Source of the DNA: Ruegeria pomeroyi DSS-3
GTDB lineage: Bacteria > Pseudomonadota > Alphaproteobacteria > Rhodobacterales > Rhodobacteraceae
Direction: 5' to 3'
DNA: 64,000 nt
Assembly (NCBI RefSeq): GCF_000011965.2
Contig: NC_006569.1
Coordinates: 248,001 to 312,000 of the forward strand
The position numbers and the translations under genes are program-made. This document shows, piece after piece, positions 1 to 8,040 of the stretch (positions are counted from its first letter, which is position 1; every line of letters begins with the position of its first letter). Under the pieces are notes generated by a model. It searched no databases. It was not told the DNA's origin and saw only the letters and a program-made list of their open reading frames with translations.

Positions 1-2
1 CC

Positions 3-113
3 AAGCGTGCCGAAATCGCCGCCCTGCTGGGCACCGCCTGCCGGGGGCATGACATCCTCTATTCCACCCGCATCCTGAAAAAGACCGGGCTGCGCCTGAA
101 GGAAAGGACCTGA
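3..113 (+). CDS. C-terminal end of an AsnC-like siroheme decarboxylase subunit (NirDLGH family), cut by window edge
   Basis: The reading frame is open from the window edge and ends with TGA at 111-113, one base before the nirJ start. The 36 visible residues contain [14 protein letters not shown], which resembles the C-terminal end of the Lrp/AsnC-like NirD/L/G/H proteins. Family knowledge: these cytoplasmic proteins decarboxylate siroheme to didecarboxysiroheme during heme d1 synthesis. The position directly before nirJ and nirN fits nirH or another late member of the group. The tail alone does not show which paralog it is. Confidence 0.7.
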   Translation, partial: KRAEIAALLGTACRGHDILYSTRILKKTGLRLKERT

Positions 114-114
114 C

Positions 115-1326
115 ATGTTCCGGCTCACCGAATACATGCACCAGCTGATCGCACCGACCCCGGTGCGCCAGCGCCGTCCCGGCCCGGTGAAACCGGTGGT
201 GATCTGGAACCTGACCCGGCGCTGCAACCTGAAATGCCGCCACTGCTATACCGTCTCGGCGGATGTGGATTTTCCCGGCGAGCTGAGCCATGAACAGGCC
301 ATGGAAACACTGGAGGATCTGGGCCGGTTCAAGGTGCCCGCGATCATCCTGTCGGGAGGCGAGCCGCTGGACCGGTTCGATTTCTTCGACATCGCCATGC
401 GCGCGCGCCAAATGGTGCCGATGCTGGCGCTCAGCACCAACGGCACCAGGATCCACGGTGAAACCGCCGACCGCATCGCCGATGTGGGCTTCAGCTATGT
501 CGGTATCTCGCTCGACGGGATCGGCGCCACCAATGACTGGTTCCGGGGCGTCGAGGGCGCCTTCGCCGACGCCCTGCGCGGGGTCCGCGCCTGCAAGGCG
601 CGCGGCATCAAGGTTGGCCTGCGCTTCTGCCTGACCGAAGGCACCCAGCACCATCTGCCCAACCTGCTTCAGCTCTGCGACGACGAGGGCGTGGACAAGT
701 TCTATCTCAGCCACCTGGTCTATGCCGGGCGCGGCGACAAGAACCGGGGCGAGGATGCGGCGCATCTGCGCACACGCCACGCAATGGACCTGCTGCTGGA
801 CCGCGCCTGGGTGGCCGCGGCCGAGGACATGCCTCTGGATATCGTAACCGGCAACAACGACGCCGACGCGGGTTATTTCCTGGACTGGGTGCGGCGCAAT
901 TTCGATGCCGCGAAAGTGGCGCATATCCGCGCCCATCTGGCCGCCTGGGGTGGCAATTCCAGCGGGCTGGGCGTGGCCAATATCGACAACCTGGGCCGGG
1001 TGCATCCCGATACCTATTGGTCCGACTACACGGTGGGCAATGTGAAGACGGCGCCGTTTTCCCAGCTCTGGACCGGGGATGACCCGATGCTGGCGCTGCT
1101 GCGCACCCGGCCCCGCCCGCTCAAGGGCCGCTGCGGCGCCTGCACGCTCAAGGATGTCTGCGGCGGCAATACCCGCATCCGCGCCCTGCAATTGACCGGC
1201 GATCCCTGGGCCGAGGACCCGGCCTGTTACCTGTCCGATGCCGAGATCGGCGTGACGGGTTCGGACCGCCTGACCGTCACCCCGTTCCGAGGAAAGAAAC
1301 ATGACCCGGCGCATCAGTTCTTTTGA
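115..1326 (+). CDS. nirJ: NirJ, radical SAM enzyme of heme d1 biosynthesis
   Basis: A 403-residue radical SAM protein. The CxxxCxxC cluster motif is at C37, C41 and C44, and the SAM-binding GGEP is at residues 81-84. A C-terminal SPASM-like region holds C340, C343, C349 and C371, which would bind a second iron-sulfur cluster. The opening [11 protein letters not shown] and the segment [16 protein letters not shown] are typical of NirJ. Known role: it removes propionate side chains from didecarboxysiroheme to give the dioxo-isobacteriochlorin of heme d1, in the cytoplasm. The start lies one base after the preceding stop, so the genes are probably translationally coupled. Length is normal for the family. 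It implies that nirS and other nir genes lie upstream of the window. Confidence 0.95.
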   Translation: MFRLTEYMHQLIAPTPVRQRRPGPVKPVVIWNLTRRCNLKCRHCYTVSADVDFPGELSHEQAMETLEDLGRFKVPAIILSGGEPLDRFDFFDIAMRARQMVPMLALSTNGTRIHGETADRIADVGFSYVGISLDGIGATNDWFRGVEGAFADALRGVRACKARGIKVGLRFCLTEGTQHHLPNLLQLCDDEGVDKFYLSHLVYAGRGDKNRGEDAAHLRTRHAMDLLLDRAWVAAAEDMPLDIVTGNNDADAGYFLDWVRRNFDAAKVAHIRAHLAAWGGNSSGLGVANIDNLGRVHPDTYWSDYTVGNVKTAPFSQLWTGDDPMLALLRTRPRPLKGRCGACTLKDVCGGNTRIRALQLTGDPWAEDPACYLSDAEIGVTGSDRLTVTPFRGKKHDPAHQFF

Positions 1327-1329
1327 CTC

Positions 1330-1402
1330 CTGTCATCTTGGGGCCGCATCCGCTGCGCCTGCCGCTAGCGGAGGAGCCTCCGGCGGGAGTATTTGGAGCA
1401 AA
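1330..1402. repeat. Palindromic GC-rich element at the nirJ/nirN junction
   Basis: The nirJ-nirN junction carries nested inverted repeats: CCGCTAGCGG, and the perfect 6-bp stem CGGAGG/CCTCCG with a 2-base loop at 1369-1382. These run into a GGCGGGAGTATTTGGAGC segment. I recall very similar CTCCGGCGGGAGTATTT segments as recurrent intergenic elements in Rhodobacteraceae genomes. That is memory, not a search. The right end (GGAG at 1395-1398) seems to serve as the nirN ribosome binding site. Confidence 0.4.
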
Positions 1403-2938
1403 GTGAAATACGGGGTCTGTGCCCTGATGCTGGCCGGACCGGTGGTGGCGGGGCCGGCCGAGGACTATGCCGAATACTGTGCCAGCTGCCACGGCGCGGC
1501 GCGGCTGGGCGGGCTGGGACCGGCGCTGATCCCCGAGACGCTGGGCCGGATGCGCGGGCCGAAAGTGGCAGCCGTGATCCGCGAGGGCCGCACCGCAACC
1601 CAGATGCCGGGGTTCTCAGACACGCTGGACGAAGCGGCCATCGCCGCGCTGGCGGAGTATGTGAAAGAACCACTGGCCGAGATCCCCGCCTGGGGCGAGG
1701 GCGAGATCATGGCGAGCCGGGTGCTGGACGGCGACTATGTGGCCGCCGCCGCGCCGGTCTGGGACGCCGATCCGATGAACATCACCCTGGTGGTGGAAAC
1801 CGGCGATCATCATGTCAGCGTGCTGGATGGCGATACGTTCGACGTTCTCGACCGCTTCGAAACACCGTTCGCCGTGCATGGCGGACCCAAGTTCAGCCCC
1901 GACGGGCGCTATGTCTTCATCATGTCGCGCGACGGCTGGGTGCAGAAATACGACCTCTGGTCGCTGCAACAGGTGGGCCGGGTGCGCGCCGGTCTCAACA
2001 GCCGCAACATCGCCATGAGCCATGACGGCAAATGGCTGGCGGTGGCCAATTACCTGCCGATGTCGCTGACCCTGCTGAGCACCGAGGACCTGTCGGTGGC
2101 GAAGGTCATGAAGGTGACCGCCAAGGATGGCACGCCCAGCCGGGTCTCGGCCGTCTATCAGGCGCCGCAACGGCAGAGCTTCATCCTGGCGCTCAAGGAC
2201 GCGCCAGAGATCTGGGAGGTGGCCACCGACCCCGATGCCCACCCGGTTTACGAGGGCTTCATTCATTCGCGAGAGAAGGGCATGGTCGAGGCGATCGCCT
2301 CGTCCGAGGGTCTGTTCGCCCGGCGCCGGATCGAAATATCCGAGCCGCTCGACGATTTCTTCTTTTCCGACGATTACCGCAACCTGATCGGCGCCGCGCG
2401 CGACGGGGTGCGCGGGGTGGTGGTGAACCTGAACGTCGGGCGCGAGATCGCCGAACTGCCGCTGGAGGGCATGCCGCATCTGGGCTCGGGCATCAGCTGG
2501 GCACGCGACGGGCGCCGGGTGATGGCGACGCCACATCTGAAAGAGGGCAAGCTGAGCGTCATCGACACCGAAAGCTGGACCCGCATCGCGACGATCGAGA
2601 CAGAGGGGCCGGGGTTTTTCCTGCGCAGCCACGAGAACACCCCCTATTTCTGGGCCGATGTGTTCTTTGGCCCCAACAAGGACGCGATGCATGTGATCGA
2701 CAAGCAGAGCCTGGAAATCGTGCGCACCCTGCGCCCGGCGCCGGGCAAGACGGTGGCGCATGTGGAGTTCACCCGTGACGGCAAACATGCGCTGGTCTCT
2801 GTCTGGGAAGAGGATGGCGCGGTCATCGTCTATGACGCCGCAACGCTGGAAGAGCTGCGCCGCCTGCCGATGAAGAAACCCTCGGGGAAATACAATGTCT
2901 GGAACAAGATCACCTTCTCGGAAGGCACCAGCCACTGA
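1403..2938 (+). CDS. nirN: NirN, c-type cytochrome with heme d1-binding beta-propeller
   Basis: A 511-residue protein if it starts at GTG 1403. The start gives a basic N-terminus and hydrophobic stretch (VKYGVCALMLAGPVVAG) that reads as a signal peptide, with GGAG five bases upstream. The open frame extends back to ATG 1301, but that would overlap nirJ and translate the palindromic element as protein. A heme c motif CASCH is at residues 26-30, and an eight-bladed cytochrome d1-type propeller follows from about residue 105. Known role: NirN oxidises dihydro-heme d1 to heme d1 in the periplasm and passes it to NirS. NirF also has a d1 propeller but lacks this fused cytochrome c domain, so NirN fits better. 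Confidence 0.9.
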   Translation: MKYGVCALMLAGPVVAGPAEDYAEYCASCHGAARLGGLGPALIPETLGRMRGPKVAAVIREGRTATQMPGFSDTLDEAAIAALAEYVKEPLAEIPAWGEGEIMASRVLDGDYVAAAAPVWDADPMNITLVVETGDHHVSVLDGDTFDVLDRFETPFAVHGGPKFSPDGRYVFIMSRDGWVQKYDLWSLQQVGRVRAGLNSRNIAMSHDGKWLAVANYLPMSLTLLSTEDLSVAKVMKVTAKDGTPSRVSAVYQAPQRQSFILALKDAPEIWEVATDPDAHPVYEGFIHSREKGMVEAIASSEGLFARRRIEISEPLDDFFFSDDYRNLIGAARDGVRGVVVNLNVGREIAELPLEGMPHLGSGISWARDGRRVMATPHLKEGKLSVIDTESWTRIATIETEGPGFFLRSHENTPYFWADVFFGPNKDAMHVIDKQSLEIVRTLRPAPGKTVAHVEFTRDGKHALVSVWEEDGAVIVYDAATLEELRRLPMKKPSGKYNVWNKITFSEGTSH

Positions 2939-3170
2939 GCCGGGCGCCGGAGGGCGCTGGCCGGTCTGGAAGCTGGCGTTGCTGCTGTGGCCGGCAGTGA
3001 CGGCCACCGTGGCGATCAACCTGTTCATGGCGGCGCTGATGCTGCGCGTGCTGGGGGGCACGCCCTTGGGGCCGGTGGCGGCGCTCCTCTGGTCGCTGCC
3101 GCTGGGCATTCCGGCCAGCTGGCTGGCCGGGCGCTGGTTGCGGCGCCTGCTGGACGAGGCAGAGAGCTAA
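2895..3170 (+). CDS. Small two-helix membrane protein at the end of the nir cluster
   Basis: A 91-residue protein overlapping the end of nirN by 44 bases, which suggests translational coupling. The first 25 residues are polar. Two hydrophobic segments follow, about residues 27-52 and 57-80, separated by a short Gly/Pro loop, and the tail is RRLLDEAES. I do not recognise a named family. Its place as last gene of the nir operon hints at a role in the membrane or periplasm during nitrite reductase maturation, but nothing in the sequence shows a catalytic or cofactor-binding site. The deep overlap leaves the start uncertain. Confidence 0.6.
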   Translation: MSGTRSPSRKAPATEPGAGGRWPVWKLALLLWPAVTATVAINLFMAALMLRVLGGTPLGPVAALLWSLPLGIPASWLAGRWLRRLLDEAES

Positions 3171-3185
3171 GCGCCCTCAGGGCGC
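3171..3185. terminator. Short GC hairpin between convergent genes
   Basis: GCGCCC and GGGCGC form a perfect 6-bp stem with loop TCA directly after the stop of the small membrane protein. It lies between this gene and the convergent LysR gene. There is no T-tract, so it is at best a weak bidirectional terminator. Confidence 0.35.
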
Positions 3186-3220
3186 ACCCTGCCCCCGAGC
3201 GCAATCTGGAGCGCGGCTGG

Positions 3221-4138
3221 TCAGCCGCCCTGTTTCACGGCCTCGGCAGTCAGGATATCCAAAAAGGTTCTGCCGACCGAATTCAGCTTCATGCCGCGGC
3301 GTGTCGCGGTCTGGACGCTTACCGGGCGGTCGAACGAGCCGCCGGCAACGATCTTCATGCGGCCCTTGGCGACCCATTCTTCGGCAAAATAGGACGGCAG
3401 ATACCCGACATACTTGTCGGTCAGGATCAGCAAGGCGATGGCCTCCATCTGGTGCGCGGTCGCATTCGAGGGCAGGTTGCGCGTCTTTGGGGCCACGACG
3501 TCTTCGTTCAGATAGGCCCGCTTGGCGAATTGGGCCTGGCGCAGGACCCGTTCTTCGTCTTCCAGGTTGGTCATGTGGAACAACGGGTGGCCAGAGCCGC
3601 AATAGAGGCAGACCCGCTCTTCGCAGACCTTGGTGTATAGAATGCCGGGCTTTGGCGAGTGAAAGACGCCGATCCCGATCGGTACCCTTCCATCCAGCAC
3701 GGCAAATTCGATGTCATCCGGGGCAAGCGAATGCAATTCAATCGTCACATCCGGCGCCAGATCGGTGAACCTCGACAACGCCTGCACGATGGGCGCGGAA
3801 GTGTTCGAGGCCCAGTTCTCGATGATGCCAAGGGCGAGATGTCCGAACAGCCGGCCGCGCGAGCCATCCACCGTTTCCTGAAATTCGCCAAGGGCGCCAA
3901 ACAGCTTTTGCGCCGCCTGATAGACCGTCTCGCCCTTCTCGGTGACGCGAAAGCCCGAACGCCCGCGATCGCACAACCGCATACCCAACCGGGTTTCAAG
4001 CTCGGAAATCTGACGTGAGATCGTCGAGGTGGCGACGTTCAGGGCGACCTGAGCGTTCGAAAAACCCTGAGAGTCGACCACGATGCAGAACACCCGCAGC
4101 AGGTGGATGTCGGCCTTTGAAATCTGTTTCGCAACCAT
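3221..4138 (-). CDS. LysR-family transcriptional regulator
   Basis: A 305-residue LysR-type regulator. The N-terminal winged helix-turn-helix spans about residues 8-68 (LLRVFCIVVDSQGFSNAQ, then STISRQISELETRLGMRL). A periplasmic-binding-protein-like effector domain follows from about residue 95. It is divergent from the ABC transporter and ureohydrolase operon that starts at 4309, so that operon is its most likely target. Two adjacent inverted repeats lie 12-42 bases upstream of its own start, a usual place for an autoregulatory LysR site. The inducer cannot be read from the sequence; the neighbours suggest a guanidino or quaternary amine compound. Confidence 0.88.
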   Translation of the reverse strand: MVAKQISKADIHLLRVFCIVVDSQGFSNAQVALNVATSTISRQISELETRLGMRLCDRGRSGFRVTEKGETVYQAAQKLFGALGEFQETVDGSRGRLFGHLALGIIENWASNTSAPIVQALSRFTDLAPDVTIELHSLAPDDIEFAVLDGRVPIGIGVFHSPKPGILYTKVCEERVCLYCGSGHPLFHMTNLEDEERVLRQAQFAKRAYLNEDVVAPKTRNLPSNATAHQMEAIALLILTDKYVGYLPSYFAEEWVAKGRMKIVAGGSFDRPVSVQTATRRGMKLNSVGRTFLDILTAEAVKQGG

Positions 4139-4149
4139 GCGCCATCATC

Positions 4150-4180
4150 CTTGCATAATGATGCAAGTTCAATCCTGAAC
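4150..4180. promoter_or_regulatory. Tandem inverted repeats, likely LysR binding sites
   Basis: CTTGCAT-AATG-ATGCAAG (4150-4167) is a perfect 7-bp inverted repeat. It is joined by one shared base to GTTCA-ATCC-TGAAC (4167-4180), a perfect 5-bp repeat. Both lie in the divergent region between the LysR gene and the transport operon. No experimentally known site is matched; the function is inferred from position and symmetry. Confidence 0.5.
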
Positions 4181-4308
4181 ATTGTAATTTAATACACCTG
4201 TAACGCGTCCATAGTCATCCCATGAAAGCCGCCCGGGTCACACCGCCACGCACCCGGCCCGGCCAAGGATCGCTTCGTATCAAAGCGACATACACCTCGG
4301 AGGAAGCT

Positions 4309-5250
4309 ATGGAAAACCTGACCAGATGGATGACCACGACCGTAATGCTCTCGCTGGGAACCAGCGCGTTTGCCGCCGATGTCGTGATCGGCGTGCCCAA
4401 CTGGCCGTCGGTCCGCGCGACGGCACATGTCCTGAAGATCGTGCTTGAGGACAATCTTGGCCTGGAGGTCGAGCTGCAGAACGGCAGCAACCCGATCATT
4501 TTCGAGGCCATGGATGCGGGCGCCATGCAGGTGCACCCCGAGGTCTGGCTGCCGAACCAGTCGAACCTTCACAACACCTTCGTCAAAGAAAAGGGCACGG
4601 TTGCGATGAACCCCAACGGGATCGCGGCCGATCAAGCGATGTGCGTGACCAGGGGCACGGCCGAGCGTACCGGCATCAAGGCCCTGTCCGAATTGAGCGA
4701 TCCGGACATGGCGGCCAAGTTCGATTCAGATGGCGATGGGCTGGGCGAAATCTGGATCGGCGCGGCAGGGTGGGCCTCGACCAATGTCGAGAAAATCCGC
4801 GCCAAATCCTATGGCTACGATCAGACCATGACGCTCAAGGAAATGGACGAGACTCTGGCATTGGCCGAGGTCGATGCCGCGACCGATCAGGACACAAACA
4901 TCGCCTTCTTCTGCTACACGCCGCACCACATGTTCCAGCTGTACGATCTGGTCCTGCTGGAAGAGCCGCCGCATGATCCGGCGCAATGGAAGGTGGCGCA
5001 GCCCACAGACGATCCCAACTGGCTGGAAAACTCCTCTGCCGCAGTCGCCTGGGACAAGGCTTATCTGCACATCCATTATCAGGCCGAAATGGACCCCGCC
5101 GCCGCCGCCGTGCTGGCGAAAGTGGATCTGACATCCGACCAGGTTTCGGCCATGGTTTACGCCCTGATCGTCGACGGGATGGACGCCGAAGCCTTTGCCC
5201 GAAACTGGGTCGAAGAGAACGCAGATCAGGTCGACAGCTGGCTGAACTAG
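4309..5250 (+). CDS. Betaine-type ABC transporter, periplasmic substrate-binding protein (ProX/OpuAC-like)
   Basis: A 313-residue protein with a clear signal peptide ending near SAFAAD. The start is chosen at ATG 4309 because TCGGAGGAAG precedes it; the open frame runs back to 4222 but lacks a ribosome binding site there. The domain is of the glycine betaine/proline-betaine binding type (VVIGVPNWPSVRATAHVL near the mature N-terminus, HPEVWLPNQ at about residue 80). Such proteins hold cationic ligands in a cage of aromatic residues, and many Trp and Tyr residues are present. A DSDGDG stretch at about residues 139-144 resembles a calcium loop. The ABC ATPase, permease and two ureohydrolases downstream suggest a guanidino compound as ligand rather than an osmolyte. 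Confidence 0.85.
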   Translation: MENLTRWMTTTVMLSLGTSAFAADVVIGVPNWPSVRATAHVLKIVLEDNLGLEVELQNGSNPIIFEAMDAGAMQVHPEVWLPNQSNLHNTFVKEKGTVAMNPNGIAADQAMCVTRGTAERTGIKALSELSDPDMAAKFDSDGDGLGEIWIGAAGWASTNVEKIRAKSYGYDQTMTLKEMDETLALAEVDAATDQDTNIAFFCYTPHHMFQLYDLVLLEEPPHDPAQWKVAQPTDDPNWLENSSAAVAWDKAYLHIHYQAEMDPAAAAVLAKVDLTSDQVSAMVYALIVDGMDAEAFARNWVEENADQVDSWLN

Positions 5251-5291
5251 AAATCTCCCGCTCTGTGCGTGTCTGAACGTCGCGGGGCCAA

Positions 5292-5332
5292 GGCAAGTGT
5301 TGGGCTGACAAATCCCACACTTGCCCTTTTTT
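5292..5332 (+). terminator. Rho-independent terminator/attenuator after the binding-protein gene
   Basis: GGCAAGTGTTGGG (5292-5304) pairs with CCCACACTTGCC (5314-5325) with one bulged T and a 9-base loop, followed by a C and six T residues (5327-5332). It is the best intrinsic terminator in the window. It sits inside the operon, between the binding protein and the ATPase, and so should lower transcription of the downstream genes. Confidence 0.85.
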
Positions 5333-5362
5333 CGAACAGGACGAACACACAGGACGAACACC

Positions 5363-6415
5363 ATGGGCACAGACGAGGTCATCCGTTTGGAGCGAGTGTG
5401 GAAAGTCTTTGGCGAGCAGGCCGAGGACGCCATCGCCGCTATCCAGGCCCGAGGGCTGAGCAAGGCCGAGGTGCTTGGCGAGTTCGGCTGCGTCGTAGGC
5501 ATCGCGAATTGTTCCTTCTCGGTGAAAAAGGGAGAGATCTTTTGCGTGATGGGTCTGTCGGGGTCGGGCAAGTCCACGATGGTCCGCCACATCAACCGGT
5601 TGATCGAGCCGTCCGCCGGATCCATCACGGTGCTGGGCCAGGATGTTCTGGCGCTGTCGCCCGACCAGCTGCGCAAGATGCGCGCCACCAATCTGGGGAT
5701 GGTGTTCCAGCATATGGCGCTGTTGCCGCATCGCACGGTGCGCGACAATGTCGCCTTTCCTCTGCAGGTGCGCGGCGAGCCGAAATCGCGCCGTTGGGAG
5801 GTCTCGCAGCGCTGCCTTGAGATGGTCGATCTTCAGGGATACGAGGACCGGTTCCCGCGCGAGCTTTCGGGCGGCATGCAGCAACGGGTCGGGCTGGCCC
5901 GCGCGCTGGCCTCGGACCCCGATGTGTTGCTGATGGACGAGCCGTTCTCGGCGCTCGACCCGCTCATTCGGCGGCAGCTGCAGGACCAGTTCATGGCGCT
6001 GTCGGCGGAACTGGGCAAGACAACCGTTTTCATCACCCATGATCTGGACGAGGCGATCCGTATCGGCACTCGCATTGCCATCATGAAGGACGGCCGGATC
6101 GTCCAGATCGGCACGCCCGAGGAGATCGTGACCAGACCGGCAGACGATTACGTGCGGGATTTCGTGGACGGGATTTCCAAGCTGAAGCTCGTCTTCGCCC
6201 ATTCGATCATGGTGCCGATATCGCAGTATCGGGCGAAGCACTGGGAAAATCTGGATGCAAGCATCCGGGTTTCGCATGCCACCGACCTTGACCACCTGAT
6301 CGATGTCTCGACCGCCACGGAACAGCCGATCGTGATCACGGCGGATGACGGCACGGATGTTGGGGTGATCGACAAGCCGACACTGTTGAAGGGTATTCAG
6401 GGGGGCAAGGCATGA
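5363..6415 (+). CDS. Betaine-type ABC transporter ATP-binding protein (ProV-like)
   Basis: A 350-residue ABC ATPase of the ProV type. Walker A is GLSGSGKST (about residues 65-73), the signature LSGGMQQR, Walker B VLLMDEPFSALD, and the switch His lies in FITHDLDEA. As in ProV, an N-terminal segment (AIQARGLSKAEVLGEFGCV) precedes Walker A, and a CBS-like region fills the last ~90 residues, a place where some family members sense ionic strength. ATG 5363 is preceded by AGGA. A TTG start at 5321 would sit within the terminator hairpin and is rejected. The stop overlaps the permease start (ATGA). Confidence 0.9.
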   Translation: MGTDEVIRLERVWKVFGEQAEDAIAAIQARGLSKAEVLGEFGCVVGIANCSFSVKKGEIFCVMGLSGSGKSTMVRHINRLIEPSAGSITVLGQDVLALSPDQLRKMRATNLGMVFQHMALLPHRTVRDNVAFPLQVRGEPKSRRWEVSQRCLEMVDLQGYEDRFPRELSGGMQQRVGLARALASDPDVLLMDEPFSALDPLIRRQLQDQFMALSAELGKTTVFITHDLDEAIRIGTRIAIMKDGRIVQIGTPEEIVTRPADDYVRDFVDGISKLKLVFAHSIMVPISQYRAKHWENLDASIRVSHATDLDHLIDVSTATEQPIVITADDGTDVGVIDKPTLLKGIQGGKA

Positions 6416-7986
6416 GCGATATGGGAATGCAGGGCGGCCCTGTCGCCCCCAGCACGGCGGTCGGCGATTTTGCGGGTCAGAACGGCGCCTATTACTCGGC
6501 GGCCTTCAAGCGCATTCAGGACACCACGGGATTTGCCTGGTCATGGAATACGATGGCGGCCCTGTTTGGCCCGATCTGGGGTGCGGCCCGTGGTGTCTGG
6601 GGCTTTTTCTGGATGTTCCTGGTGCTGGAGCTGTTTGCGCTGGTCCAACTCGGGCGGGGTCTGTGGGGAGAGCTTGGATCGCAACAGCTGGCCAAACTGG
6701 ACCGGGCGCTTGCGAATATCGCCAAGCGCGAGGCGCAGGCGGCAGAGTTGCAGGCCGCTGGCGACGCGGCAGGTGCCGAGGCCAAGCTGAAGATTGCGGA
6801 GAACCTCAAGAAGGTCGCCGCCCGTGCACAGGAACAGGCCGATCTGGCCGCTGCCGAGGCGACGTCGATCCTGTTGATCGGACTGGCGCTTTTGCTGCTG
6901 GTGAAGCTGCTGGAAGGGTTTTACGCCAATATCGCCTATGAGGCGCATTATCTGAAATGGCGCGCGAAACCGCAAAGCCAGCAGGCCGGGATCAGGACCT
7001 CGAGCATCGTCTTTGGGGTGGTCATGGTACTGGCGATCGTTCCGTTGACCCTGCTGCGCTTTACGGTGACCAATCCCGATCAGGTTCTGGCCCGGCTGAC
7101 GGGCGGGCTGTTCGGGGACACCATCCCGGTGACGCATTTTCCCGTCGAAAAAGAGTATTTCTCGGCGCTTTCGAAACGGGGAGACGCGGGCTTCGATTGG
7201 GCCGCTGACAATTTCTCGGATGCGTTCGACGGCATCACGGCGGGCATTCGCTGGTTTCTGGACGGGTTGGAGATCCTGTTGCTGCAAACGCCCTGGCCGG
7301 TGGTCATGCTGGTGATCGTCGTCGCGGCCAGCCGGCTGGCGGGCCTGCGCGTCGCGATCTTCACGGCCGCCTCGCTGGCCTATCTGGCCTTCATGGGGTT
7401 GTGGGAATTGTCGATGATCACGGTGGCGCTGATCGGTACGGGCGCGATCCTGTGCATCCTCATCGGCGTGCCCTTTGGCATCTGGTTCGGCAAGTCCCGA
7501 CGCGCCTATGCGATTGCCGAGCCGGTGCTGGATTTCATGCAGACCATGCCGGCCTTTGTCTATCTGATCCCGATCATCGCCTTTTTCGGAACCGGCAAGC
7601 CGCCGGGCGTTCTGGCGACACTGATCTTTGCCATGCCGCCCGTGGTTCGCCTGACCGCCTTGGGGATGCGCGGCGTGCCCGAAACCACCAAGGAGGCCGC
7701 GATCGCCTTTGGCTGTTCGCCCTGGCAATTGCTGTTCAACGTCGAATTGCCGCTGGCGCTGCCCTCGATCATGACGGGCATCAACCAGACCATCCTGATG
7801 TCTCTTTCGATGGTGGTTATCGCCTCGCTGATCGGGGCCGACGGGCTGGGGGCGCTGATCCTGGAATCCCTGCAATACGCGGCCAAGGGCCAGGGCCTGC
7901 TGGGCGGGCTTGCCATCCTGCTTTGTGCCATGGTGATCGACCGGATTGCGCAGGGCATCTACCGCAAGCGGGTCGGCGGCGCCTGA
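6412..7986 (+). CDS. Betaine-type ABC permease with extra N-terminal DUF2628-like and coiled-coil region
   Basis: A 524-residue protein, much longer than the usual ProW (about 280-350). The permease domain is in the C-terminal half: ELSMITVALIGTGAILCIL near residue 325, and the EAA loop (TTKEAAIAFGCSPWQLLFNVELPLALPSI) near residues 424-452. The first ~55 residues (YYSAAFKRIQDTTGFAWSWN, then AALFGPIW) resemble the DUF2628 membrane domain and include a first helix. Next comes an Ala/Glu/Lys/Gln-rich helix, about residues 100-150, likely a coiled coil, and then further membrane segments. No stop or frameshift separates the parts, so this is a fusion. It is translationally coupled to the ATPase. 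Confidence 0.85.
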   Translation: MSDMGMQGGPVAPSTAVGDFAGQNGAYYSAAFKRIQDTTGFAWSWNTMAALFGPIWGAARGVWGFFWMFLVLELFALVQLGRGLWGELGSQQLAKLDRALANIAKREAQAAELQAAGDAAGAEAKLKIAENLKKVAARAQEQADLAAAEATSILLIGLALLLLVKLLEGFYANIAYEAHYLKWRAKPQSQQAGIRTSSIVFGVVMVLAIVPLTLLRFTVTNPDQVLARLTGGLFGDTIPVTHFPVEKEYFSALSKRGDAGFDWAADNFSDAFDGITAGIRWFLDGLEILLLQTPWPVVMLVIVVAASRLAGLRVAIFTAASLAYLAFMGLWELSMITVALIGTGAILCILIGVPFGIWFGKSRRAYAIAEPVLDFMQTMPAFVYLIPIIAFFGTGKPPGVLATLIFAMPPVVRLTALGMRGVPETTKEAAIAFGCSPWQLLFNVELPLALPSIMTGINQTILMSLSMVVIASLIGADGLGALILESLQYAAKGQGLLGGLAILLCAMVIDRIAQGIYRKRVGGA

Positions 7987-8040
7987 CGGCCGACCGCTAT
8001 CCCAATGACCGATACCGCAGCTTTCGTGAAAGGCGACACC

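Noticed and set aside
1301-1402. Longer N-terminus of nirN from ATG 1301
   Set aside because: It overlaps nirJ, has no ribosome binding site, and translates a palindromic intergenic element; GTG 1403 has both a Shine-Dalgarno sequence and a signal peptide.
4181-4308. Possible guanidine riboswitch before the transport operon
   Set aside because: I looked for conserved guanidine riboswitch-like features because of the ureohydrolases, but saw only GC-rich weak hairpins and no convincing aptamer; a covariance search would decide.
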